NCBI GenBank assembly: GCA_011524755.1
Contig: WTJR01000134.1
Location: 26,761-33,509 of the forward strand
Length of the DNA stretch: 6,749 nucleotides
DNA from: Halieaceae bacterium
GTDB taxonomy: Bacteria > Pseudomonadota > Gammaproteobacteria > Pseudomonadales > Halieaceae
Direction: 5' to 3'
Every line of letters starts with the position of its first letter. The first letter of the stretch is position 1. The translations under genes were made by a program, and so were the position numbers. The notes under the pieces were generated by a model. It made no database searches. It was not told the DNA's origin and saw only the letters and a program-made list of their open reading frames with translations. Of this stretch, positions 1 to 5,486 are shown piece after piece.

Positions 1-111
1 ACCTCAGCGCATACCAGCCTTTCGCCCAGTGGTTTTGCCATCATTGAATTAACCGCGCCGTGCCGCGGTGGGGGCGAGCTTCTTTATCACGCACCCGAAG
101 GATACCTGTAG
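1..111 (+). CDS. C-terminal end of an unidentified protein (5' truncated by window)
   Basis: Frame 1 is open from the window edge for 36 codons and ends at TAG (109-111). The other two plus-strand frames hit stops by about position 51. The visible tail includes SGFAIIELTAP and ends in HAPEGYL, but I do not recognise the family. The stop shares its last base with the GTG start of the hydrolase (TAGTG). This arrangement is typical of translationally coupled genes and is the main reason to believe the frame is coding. The GAAGGA ribosome binding site for the hydrolase lies inside this tail. The fragment is too short to assign a function. Confidence 0.55.
   Translation, partial: TSAHTSLSPSGFAIIELTAPCRGGGELLYHAPEGYL
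97..102 (+). promoter_or_regulatory. Ribosome binding site of the hydrolase
   Basis: GAAGGA lies 8 bases before GTG at 111. This favours 111 over the upstream in-frame GTG at 60, which has no purine-rich site in front of it and would add 17 arginine-rich residues unlike the family's N-terminus. Confidence 0.65.
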
Positions 112-1007
112 TGACTAACCAGCCAACTGAAGTCGTGTTTGAAACCGACGGACTCACCTATCGAGGATTGGCCTGGGGTGACACGGGAAAACCCTTGGTT
201 TTTGCGATCCACGGATGGCTGGACAATGCGCTCAGTTTTGCCGTGCTTGCGCCCCTCCTTACCAACTACCGAGTGATATCGATCGACCTGTCAGGTCATG
301 GCCTCAGCAGTCACCGATCCGCAGATGCCAACTACCACATTTGGGATGACATCCCCCAGCTGATGGCAGTCATCGATCAACTGGGTGTGAGTGGAGCGCA
401 TATTGTCGGTCACAGTCGTGGTGCCGCTGTGGCAGGTATGTTGGCAGTGGCCTTAAACGAGCGGTGCCTCAGTCTCACCATGCTGGATGGCATGATTTCA
501 CGCTCATTTGAAAACGATGACGGGGCTGAACTTTTTCGTACGTCGCTGGCTGAACGGACAAAGTACATGGCGCGACCACCCCGTATTTTTGAGTCGGTAG
601 AGCAGTTCATTGATTCCCGCTCGCGATACGGTTTCACGCGTGAGAACGCCGAGGTGCTGGTTCCGCGGGCACTGCGCCGTGTTGACGAGGGGTGGCTTCT
701 GTTGAGCGACCCTAAGCTCTTTGGTAGCAGCACCATCAAGATGTCAGAGGAAACATCAGACTCGCTCTATCGGGCGATGAACTTTCCGGTGGCTGCGATC
801 ACGGGAGATACGGGTTTCTTCACGAGTGACGAAGCGCAGCAAAGAATTGGCGGTATCGCGAATTTTGCACCGAACTTCCATCAGCTGACCGTCCCCGGTC
901 CTCACCATTTCCACATGGAGGGTGATGTTGAATCGCTGGCTAGCCTGTTGACCCGCTTCTTCGCGACAGGGGAGCTTGTTACCGACCTCTTAGAGCAGGC
1001 AAGTTAA
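111..1007 (+). CDS. Alpha/beta-fold hydrolase, SERHL/kraken-like
   Basis: This is a 298-residue protein of the alpha/beta hydrolase superfamily, probably a cytoplasmic esterase or related hydrolase; the substrate cannot be read from sequence. Visible landmarks, numbered from GTG 111, are the oxyanion-strand HGWLDNA near residue 34, the SIDLSGHGLSSH stretch around 57-68, and the nucleophile elbow GHSRG with Ser102. A likely acid lies in ITGDTGFF (Asp233; Asp126 in MLDGM is an alternative). A histidine cluster PGPHHFHMEG follows at 265-268. HGWLDN plus GHGLSSH and a C-terminal HxHM-type histidine closely resemble the serine hydrolase-like (SERHL/kraken) group. The length is normal for the superfamily and no signal peptide is seen. 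The start overlaps the preceding stop by one base, so the gene is probably co-translated with an upstream partner. Its last 29 bases overlap the end of folE on the other strand. Confidence 0.88.
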   Translation: MTNQPTEVVFETDGLTYRGLAWGDTGKPLVFAIHGWLDNALSFAVLAPLLTNYRVISIDLSGHGLSSHRSADANYHIWDDIPQLMAVIDQLGVSGAHIVGHSRGAAVAGMLAVALNERCLSLTMLDGMISRSFENDDGAELFRTSLAERTKYMARPPRIFESVEQFIDSRSRYGFTRENAEVLVPRALRRVDEGWLLLSDPKLFGSSTIKMSEETSDSLYRAMNFPVAAITGDTGFFTSDEAQQRIGGIANFAPNFHQLTVPGPHHFHMEGDVESLASLLTRFFATGELVTDLLEQAS

Positions 1008-1539
1008 GCAACGACAGGAATTCCTCTCGCGTCTTAGCATCTTCACGGAATGAGCCGAGCATGGCCGACGTTTTGGTGACAGAGTTTTGTTTCTCTACAC
1101 CCCGCATCATCATGCACATATGCTCGGCTTCAATGATCACGCCTACGCCTTCGGCACCGGTTACTTCGCGGATTGATTCAGCGATTTGTAGCGTCAGCTG
1201 CTCTTGAATTTGAAGGCGCCTAGCAAACATGTCGACAATCCGAGCCACTTTTGAAAGACCCAGTACTTTGCCTTGTGGCAGGTAGGCGACGTGGCAACGA
1301 CCAACGAAGGGGAGTAAGTGGTGCTCGCACAGCGAGTAAAGCTCGATATCTTGTACCAGAACCATCTCACTGGAATCACTTGGGAACAGTGCATCGTTGG
1401 TGACGGTCTTTAAGTCTTGATGATAGCCATGAGTTAAAAACTTAAAGGCTTCTGACGCTCTTTTCGGCGTGTCTTGAAGCCCGGGGCGCTGTAAATCCTC
1501 CCCAACTGCCTCAATTATTTTTTCCCAATGCTGTTCCAT
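979..1539 (-). CDS. folE: GTP cyclohydrolase I
   Basis: FolE converts GTP to 7,8-dihydroneopterin triphosphate plus formate, the first step of tetrahydrofolate synthesis (and of queuosine precursor synthesis). It is a cytoplasmic, zinc-dependent homodecamer. The 186-residue protein carries the family signatures: DTPKRASEA near 23-31, SLCEHHLLPF at 69-78, GLSKVARIVDMFARRLQ around 94-110, and EAEHMCMMMRGVEK at 137-150. The zinc ligands are Cys71, His74 and Cys142, equivalent to E. coli Cys110, His113 and Cys181. The catalytic histidines His73 and His140 (E. coli His112 and His179) are present, so the enzyme should be active and is the zinc (type IA) form, not FolE2. The length is at the short end for bacteria, because the N-terminal extension is brief. 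It is divergent from prmB across 59 bases and convergent with the hydrolase, and appears to be transcribed alone. Confidence 0.97.
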   Translation of the reverse strand: MEQHWEKIIEAVGEDLQRPGLQDTPKRASEAFKFLTHGYHQDLKTVTNDALFPSDSSEMVLVQDIELYSLCEHHLLPFVGRCHVAYLPQGKVLGLSKVARIVDMFARRLQIQEQLTLQIAESIREVTGAEGVGVIIEAEHMCMMMRGVEKQNSVTKTSAMLGSFREDAKTREEFLSLLNLPALRGR

Positions 1540-1542
1540 GCA

Positions 1543-1551
1543 CCCCTCCCT
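1543..1551 (-). promoter_or_regulatory. Strong ribosome binding site of folE
   Basis: On the minus strand the sequence reads AGGGAGGGG, with the GGAGG core ending 5 bases before the folE ATG. It is the strongest Shine-Dalgarno match in the window and fixes the folE start at 1539. Confidence 0.75.
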
Positions 1552-1586
1552 AGGAATGCGCGAATGGTATCATGAGTCCTCGTTTT

Positions 1587-1590
1587 GAGG
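1587..1590 (+). promoter_or_regulatory. Probable ribosome binding site of prmB
   Basis: GAGG lies 8 bases before ATG 1599. The alternative in-frame ATG at 1572 has only AGGA 16 bases upstream, which is too far, so 1599 is preferred. Confidence 0.5.
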
Positions 1591-1598
1591 CTGAGCAC

Positions 1599-2507
1599 AT
1601 GACGACATTTCGAGAGATTTTGATCGCTGCAGAAACCGAGCTTTTGAGCGCCGATCTCTTTTTTGGACATGGGTATGAGTCAGCGCATGACGAAGCTGTG
1701 GCCCTGGTACTCGCAGCAGCAGACTGCTCTTTGGTGGACACCAGTGCAGCCATCTTGGATACCGGCTATCCAGCCACTGCGTTGCCAAAACTTCGCTCCT
1801 TTCTAACCGCCCGATGCGAGGAGCGTTTGCCTGTGGCCTATATCACCGGAGAAGCCTGGCTGGGGCACTTATGCTTCAAAAGCGACGCTAGGGCATTGGT
1901 CCCACGGTCACCTGTCGCTGAGCTCGTTCTGAACCACTTCGAGCCCTGGTATCAAGGGCCAGATCCGCAAGTCATCATCGATGTCTGCTGTGGTGGAGGG
2001 AGCCTCGGCATGCTCGCCAAGTCGCTGTTTCCGGGTGCACAGGTGCTTCTGAGTGACCTCGACTCTGCCGCCTTGTCCCTGGCCTCCGAAAACAGCCAGA
2101 TTCACGCTGTGGACGGCATGGTGCGCGGTGATTTGCTCTCGTGGTGTAGATCCTCATGCGTCGACATCATTATTGCTAACCCGCCCTATGTTGACGCAGA
2201 TGACATGCGTGGACTGCCTGCAGAGTACCGCCATGAACCCGGACTGGCGCTGGCAGGCGGTGAAGATGGTCTCGATTTGGTGAGAGTCTTACTCGCCGAC
2301 GCTGCTCGAATTCTTCGACCCACAGGTATTTTGATCCTCGAAGTGGGGAACAGTTTTGGAGCACTGGATGATTTATCAGATCAGTTGCACCCGATTTGGG
2401 TGGAACTGGAGCAGGGCGGCCACGGTGTTGCCGTTTTTATGGCTCAGGATCTGGCACAATGGGCGGTATCGGAAGACACCACAAACCCAGTGGTGTCGGC
2501 AAAGTGA
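1599..2507 (+). CDS. prmB: 50S ribosomal protein L3 N5-glutamine methyltransferase
   Basis: PrmB uses S-adenosylmethionine to methylate a glutamine side chain of ribosomal protein L3 and assists large-subunit assembly. With ATG 1599 the protein has 302 residues, close to the family norm; ATG 1572 would add nine. The N-terminal helical domain (about 1-95) contains FFGHG followed by HDEAVALVL, and the linker has LPVAYITGEAW and VPRSPVAEL (101-109). These are strong PrmB rather than PrmC features. SAM motif I is IDVCCGGGSLG around 127-137. The glutamine-binding NPPY is at 194-197, followed by VDADDMRGLPAEYRHEP, nearly identical to the E. coli PrmB stretch. A C-terminal ILEVGNS and GGHGV complete the fold. 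The gene precedes aroC by 15 bases, the same prmB-aroC pairing as in E. coli, so the two are probably one transcript. PrmC is the main alternative, but the YRHEP region argues against it. Confidence 0.94.
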   Translation: MTTFREILIAAETELLSADLFFGHGYESAHDEAVALVLAAADCSLVDTSAAILDTGYPATALPKLRSFLTARCEERLPVAYITGEAWLGHLCFKSDARALVPRSPVAELVLNHFEPWYQGPDPQVIIDVCCGGGSLGMLAKSLFPGAQVLLSDLDSAALSLASENSQIHAVDGMVRGDLLSWCRSSCVDIIIANPPYVDADDMRGLPAEYRHEPGLALAGGEDGLDLVRVLLADAARILRPTGILILEVGNSFGALDDLSDQLHPIWVELEQGGHGVAVFMAQDLAQWAVSEDTTNPVVSAK

Positions 2508-2511
2508 AAGT

Positions 2512-2516
2512 AGGGA
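2512..2516 (+). promoter_or_regulatory. Ribosome binding site of aroC
   Basis: AGGGA lies 6 bases before ATG 2523, in the 15-base gap after the prmB stop. No room remains for a separate promoter in that gap, which supports co-transcription. Confidence 0.6.
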
Positions 2517-2522
2517 AGTCAC

Positions 2523-3608
2523 ATGTCGGGTAATACCTTCGGCCGTTTGTTTACAGTGACCACCTTTGGTGAAAGCCATGGGCTGGGCTTAGGCTGCATC
2601 ATAGACGGGTGTCCGCCAGGCCTTGAGTTGAGTGCGGCTGATTTACAACCCGATTTAGATCGGCGTAAGCCAGGCACCTCTCGTTTCACAACGCAGCGTA
2701 AAGAGCCCGATGAAGTTCAAATTCTGTCAGGTGTCTTCGAAGGTCGAACAACGGGTACGCCCATTGGCCTTTTGATCATGAATGCTGACCAAAAGTCGAA
2801 GGATTACAGCAAGATCAAAGACGTGTTCCGTCCAGCGCATGCGGATTACACCTACCAACAAAAATACGGTGCACGTGATTATCGTGGTGGAGGTCGATCC
2901 TCCGCGCGGGAGACGGCAATGAGAGTCGCCGCGGGCGCTGTTGCAAAAAAGTGGTTAAAGGAACGCTACGGAGTGTCGATTCGAGGCTGTCTCAGTGCGT
3001 TGGGACCACTTCAGGTATCGGAGACAGATTGGGATCTGGTTGAAACCAATCCGTTCTTTTGTGGTGATGCTGCATTGATACCTGCACTCGAAGACTACAT
3101 GACCCAAATTCGGCGCGACGGGGACTCGATTGGTGCGAAGTTGGAGATTGTTGCGCAAGGGCTACCACCCGGTTGGGGCGAGCCTATTTTTGATCGGCTC
3201 GATGCTGATATCGCCTCGGCGATGATGGGGATCAATGCGGTGAAGGGTGTTGAGATCGGCGCTGGCTTTGCGGTCGTCAATCAGCGCGGCAGCGAACACC
3301 GCGACGAGCTGACAGCGGAGGGGTTTCTCAGTAATAACGCCGGTGGTGTATTGGGAGGAATCTCTAGCGGTCAGCCCATCAGTGTCGGGATAGCGCTCAA
3401 GCCGACCTCATCGATTCAGGTGCCAGGGCAATCCATAGACATCGAGGGTAATGCGGCGGATGTCATTACCACCGGACGCCATGATCCCTGTGTGGGTTTG
3501 CGGGCCGTTCCCATAGCTGAGGCAATGTTGGCGCTGGTGCTAATGGATCACGCCCTTCGACATCGTGGACAGAATGCTGATGTGGTGTCTCCCACACCTG
3601 TTATCTAG
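2523..3608 (+). CDS. aroC: Chorismate synthase
   Basis: AroC removes phosphate from 5-enolpyruvylshikimate-3-phosphate to give chorismate, the last step of the shikimate pathway, using reduced FMN; it is a cytoplasmic homotetramer. The 361-residue length is typical of the bacterial enzyme. The three classical signatures are visible: GESHG at 16-20 (His19), RPAHADYTY from 103 with His106 (one of the two catalytic histidines of the family), and DYRGGGRSSARET at 119-131. The C-terminal part has LGGISSGQPI and TTGRHDPCVGLRAVP, which help form the FMN and substrate site. No essential residue appears changed. The gene ends in two consecutive in-frame TAG codons (3606-3611) and is followed after nine bases by a small membrane protein gene. 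Confidence 0.98.
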   Translation: MSGNTFGRLFTVTTFGESHGLGLGCIIDGCPPGLELSAADLQPDLDRRKPGTSRFTTQRKEPDEVQILSGVFEGRTTGTPIGLLIMNADQKSKDYSKIKDVFRPAHADYTYQQKYGARDYRGGGRSSARETAMRVAAGAVAKKWLKERYGVSIRGCLSALGPLQVSETDWDLVETNPFFCGDAALIPALEDYMTQIRRDGDSIGAKLEIVAQGLPPGWGEPIFDRLDADIASAMMGINAVKGVEIGAGFAVVNQRGSEHRDELTAEGFLSNNAGGVLGGISSGQPISVGIALKPTSSIQVPGQSIDIEGNAADVITTGRHDPCVGLRAVPIAEAMLALVLMDHALRHRGQNADVVSPTPVI

Positions 3609-3617
3609 TAGCTAGCG

Positions 3618-3830
3618 ATGCTGAATCGGCGCTACATAAAAGCCTTACGTACGGCGACCCTAGGCGTGCTGGCGACCTTGGCACTCATATGGGGCGCCGT
3701 CGATATCGTGGGTGTATCTGCTGAAGCACTGTGGGACTACGTCTGGCTCAGCATCCAAGGCGTTCTGCTTCTTATTGTGGTAGCAGCGCCCGTTGCAGCG
3801 CTACTGCGTTTTATTCGCCGGCGACCTTAA
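3618..3830 (+). CDS. Small two-helix inner membrane protein, unknown function
   Basis: This 70-residue protein is not recognised as a named family. It begins with a basic segment (MLNRRYIKALR), followed by a hydrophobic helix at about 12-33, a short polar turn with an acidic residue (SAEALWD), a second hydrophobic helix at about 41-63, and a basic tail RFIRRRP. By the positive-inside rule both ends should be cytoplasmic, with a short periplasmic loop. It starts nine bases after aroC without a clear ribosome binding site, so translation probably depends on ribosomes leaving aroC. Its TAA stop interlocks with the stop of the GcvR-like gene on the opposite strand. Placement, composition and exact packing between two stops suggest a real gene, but its function is unknown. 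Confidence 0.75.
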   Translation: MLNRRYIKALRTATLGVLATLALIWGAVDIVGVSAEALWDYVWLSIQGVLLLIVVAAPVAALLRFIRRRP

Positions 3831-4348
3831 CTCTTTACTGACTCAATATCGATTTCAAGCGTCATTCGCTCTTCAATCCCATCGAGCCGGTCTCTGAGTT
3901 CTTCTAGATCAAAACCTGCCGGCGCACAGGTATCAAGGTCAGCAACAAATAACGGCTCTCCAGACCAGGCACCACTCTCTACGCGCGATGTGAAGTGCAA
4001 AATATTAACGTCGAGTTCGGCAAGCTCATGCGTGATTTCATACACGATTCCGGGCCGATTGGGGCCCGTGAGGGCAAGGTGTAAATTCGGTTCTATTTGA
4101 GGCTGTGACACAGCTTCTGTGATGTGTATGGCCAAGTCGGTATTGTCGTCTTCCTCGACCGCCCGGTTGATGGCCTGAAACCCTTCACTCGAAACGTGAA
4201 CTAAAATCGCGCCCGCGAATGCGCCGCCAAGGCGTGTCAGCTCGCTCTGTTGCCAATCGCCGCCATGACTTTTGACCAATTCTGCCAGCGTCTCCACTAA
4301 GCCTGTTCGGTCAGCGCCCGCAAATGTGATGACATATTGTTGTTGCAT
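3827..4348 (-). CDS. gcvR: Double-ACT-domain regulator, GcvR-type
   Basis: This 173-residue protein resembles GcvR, the E. coli accessory repressor of the glycine cleavage operon, which binds GcvA rather than DNA. Two ACT domains are seen. The first (about 4-80) begins YVITFAGADRTGLVETLAEL; the second (about 88-168) begins LHLALTGPNRPGIVYEIT near 90-107. ADRTGL and GPNRPGIV are the beta1-alpha1 ligand loops of ACT domains, which commonly bind amino acids. There is no helix-turn-helix, as expected for GcvR. The start at 4348 is chosen because AAGGGGA lies just upstream; the in-frame ATG at 4387 has no ribosome binding site. The gene stands alone, convergent with the aroC operon and divergent from the methyltransferase-like gene. 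No gcvA or gcvTHP gene is in view, so its target is inferred from family only; a generic ACT protein with another partner is possible. Confidence 0.78.
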   Translation of the reverse strand: MQQQYVITFAGADRTGLVETLAELVKSHGGDWQQSELTRLGGAFAGAILVHVSSEGFQAINRAVEEDDNTDLAIHITEAVSQPQIEPNLHLALTGPNRPGIVYEITHELAELDVNILHFTSRVESGAWSGEPLFVADLDTCAPAGFDLEELRDRLDGIEERMTLEIDIESVKS

Positions 4349-4351
4349 GGA

Positions 4352-4358
4352 TCCCCTT
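4352..4358 (-). promoter_or_regulatory. Ribosome binding site of the GcvR-type gene
   Basis: The minus strand reads AAGGGGA three bases before ATG 4348, with AAGG six bases away. It decides this start over the one at 4387, which would add 13 residues (including RYARPRG) not expected in the ACT family. Confidence 0.6.
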
Positions 4359-4426
4359 GGCCGCGCGTAGCGGTTATCATCTGGCATAACAGTGTGTAGA
4401 TGCCCTGTATACGCAGAAATCGAGAT

Positions 4427-4431
4427 AGGAG
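4427..4431 (+). promoter_or_regulatory. Ribosome binding site of the methyltransferase-like gene
   Basis: AGGAG lies 6 bases before GTG 4438. The in-frame TTG at 4432 directly abuts this site and so cannot be the start. GTG 4438 gives a clean signal peptide. Confidence 0.75.
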
Positions 4432-4437
4432 TTGACT

Positions 4438-5238
4438 GTGAAAAGAATAAGCTTGGTATTGCTCGCTCTGGTGTCCTCTTTGGCCTTTGCCGATGGTCAC
4501 AAAGGTTTGGACTGGGATACCGCCTTGAGTGGAGATCATCGCTCTGAATCTAACCGTGGTCGGGACCAATACCGTCACCCGCGTGAAACGCTTGAGTTTT
4601 TTGGATTGTCGGCAGAGATGACTGTTTTGGAAGTCTCACCCGGGGGAGGATGGTACACGGAGGTGCTTGCGCCGCTTCTGAAGGATCATGGTCAATTGGT
4701 GGCAGGCCACGGGGCGCCTAATGGCAGTGCTTATGGTCGTCGCTCACTCGGTGGTTACTTACAGAAGCTCGGGCGGGCTCACGATGTTTACTCAGCTGTT
4801 GATGTCAGGGTGATGCAGCCGCCTGCGATGCCGCTGAACGTAGAGGCGGGCTCTGTCGACATGGCAGTGGTTTTTCGCAACGTTCACTCTTGGCTACGCG
4901 CCGGTACAGCTGAAGCGTCATTGGCAGATATTCACCGCGCGCTGAAGTCTGGAGGCACACTCGGCATTGTTCAGCACCGTGGGACTGACGGTATGACGGT
5001 TGAGCAGATGAAGCGCACCGCGTACGTACCCGAATCAAAGGTCATCGAGATGGCGGAAGCCGCAGGTTTCGTGCTCGATGGGAAAAGCGAAATCAATGCG
5101 AACGCTAAAGATACCAAGGATTATCCGGGCGGCGTTTGGACGCTACCGCCTAGCTTTGGTGCCGGTGATGAGAATCGCGCAAAGTACGCGGCGATCGGCG
5201 AGAGCGATCGCATGACGCTTCGTTTCAAGAAGCCCTGA
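4438..5238 (+). CDS. Exported class I methyltransferase-like protein
   Basis: This 266-residue protein combines an N-terminal signal peptide with a SAM-methyltransferase-like domain. Residues 2-18 are a short basic start (KR), a hydrophobic core and AFA, with likely signal peptidase I cleavage before Asp19. The mature part has YRHPRETLEFFGL, then a motif-I-like VLEVSPGGGWYTEVLAP at about 63-79. VVFRNVHSW at about 144-152 takes the place of the post-motif region, and HRALKSGGTLGIVQHR at 166-181 is the usual late strand. It ends in DRMTLRFKKP. It resembles the group annotated as predicted methyltransferase (COG4798 type, from memory), many members of which seem to be exported. Substrate and activity are unknown, and SAM is not expected in the periplasm. 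It heads the run with tusA, epmC and pdxB, and tusA follows after 22 bases. Confidence 0.85.
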   Translation: MKRISLVLLALVSSLAFADGHKGLDWDTALSGDHRSESNRGRDQYRHPRETLEFFGLSAEMTVLEVSPGGGWYTEVLAPLLKDHGQLVAGHGAPNGSAYGRRSLGGYLQKLGRAHDVYSAVDVRVMQPPAMPLNVEAGSVDMAVVFRNVHSWLRAGTAEASLADIHRALKSGGTLGIVQHRGTDGMTVEQMKRTAYVPESKVIEMAEAAGFVLDGKSEINANAKDTKDYPGGVWTLPPSFGAGDENRAKYAAIGESDRMTLRFKKP

Positions 5239-5249
5239 GAAAAAGGGTT
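5231..5249 (+). other. Hairpin across the methyltransferase-like stop and the tusA leader
   Basis: AGCCCT (5231-5236) can pair with AGGGTT (5244-5249), a six-pair stem with one G-U, around a seven-base A-rich loop. It contains the stop codon TGA (5236-5238) and the AGGG (5244-5247) that is the only Shine-Dalgarno-like sequence before tusA. No T run follows, so it is not a typical terminator. Confidence 0.45.
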
Positions 5250-5260
5250 CAGCGCGTTCT

Positions 5261-5485
5261 GTGGAGTATCAGGTCGATGCAACGGGGCTGAAGTGCCCAG
5301 AGCCGGTCATGATGCTCCATGCGGCTATCCGCAAAGCGTCTTCGGGTGATGTTGTGTGTCTTACGGCCACAGATCCCTCCACTCAGCGTGATGTCGCGAA
5401 ATTCTGCGATTTCTTGGGACACGAACTGCTCGAACATCATCAGGATGGGGCGCGTTTTCTCTATCGTGTAAAAAAGGCCGGTTAG
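5261..5485 (+). CDS. tusA: TusA-family sulfurtransferase
   Basis: TusA accepts persulfide sulfur from a cysteine desulfurase such as IscS and passes it down a relay, classically to TusBCD-TusE-MnmA for 2-thiouridine in tRNA wobble positions. It also shares sulfur with other cofactor pathways. The 74-residue protein has the family layout: VDATGLKCPEPVMML with the active cysteine Cys12 in CPEP, a central DPSTQRDVAKFCDFLGHEL matching the E. coli DPATTRDIPGFCTFMEHEL segment, and a final FLYRVKKAG. The start must be GTG 5261, as no other ATG, GTG or TTG codon is in frame between the previous gene and here. Its AGGG is 13 bases away and lies in a hairpin, so initiation is probably weak or coupled. 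Other TusA-like proteins (YedF, SirA-like) are alternatives, but the close E. coli TusA match favours this call. Confidence 0.9.
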   Translation: MEYQVDATGLKCPEPVMMLHAAIRKASSGDVVCLTATDPSTQRDVAKFCDFLGHELLEHHQDGARFLYRVKKAG

Positions 5486-5486
5486 T

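Larger units (their letters stand above)
1540..1598. promoter_or_regulatory. Divergent intergenic region between folE and prmB
   Basis: These 59 bases separate two divergent genes, so promoters for both should lie here or extend into the coding starts. TATCAT at 1568-1573 is a fair plus-strand -10 element that would start a transcript near 1580, just upstream of ATG 1599. No good -35 is seen 17 bases before it, and no convincing minus-strand promoter was found. The promoter role is inferred from gene orientation. Confidence 0.4.
4349..4437. promoter_or_regulatory. Divergent intergenic region before the methyltransferase-like gene
   Basis: These 89 bases separate the GcvR-type gene and the methyltransferase-like gene and must hold promoters for both. 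TATACG at 4408-4413 is a possible weak plus-strand -10, about 25 bases before GTG 4438, but no matching -35 was found. A short hairpin (CCGC 4361-4364 with GCGG 4370-4373) sits in what would be the GcvR-type leader. No operator can be named. Confidence 0.4.

Noticed and set aside
410..739. A 109-codon open frame on the minus strand inside the hydrolase gene
   Set aside because: It lies wholly antisense to a well-supported hydrolase, is rich in Arg and Ser, and has no recognisable domain; it is a shadow frame.
1572..1598. Alternative prmB start at ATG 1572
   Set aside because: There is no usable ribosome binding site (AGGA is 16 bases away), whereas GAGG is well placed before 1599. It remains possible, as some PrmB proteins have longer N-termini.
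3606..3620. Possible stop-codon readthrough fusing aroC to the small membrane protein, which is in the same frame
   Set aside because: Two consecutive TAG codons separate them, which argues for firm termination. AroC is full length at 361 residues and an ATG is available at 3618.
4297..4578. A 93-codon minus-strand frame covering the divergent gap and both gene starts
   Set aside because: It crosses the GcvR-type start in another frame and runs antisense to the signal peptide of the methyltransferase-like gene; no motif supports it.
5231..5260. Rho-independent terminator between the methyltransferase-like gene and tusA
   Set aside because: The stem is only six pairs with a G-U, and no T run follows it; the next bases are CAGCGCG.
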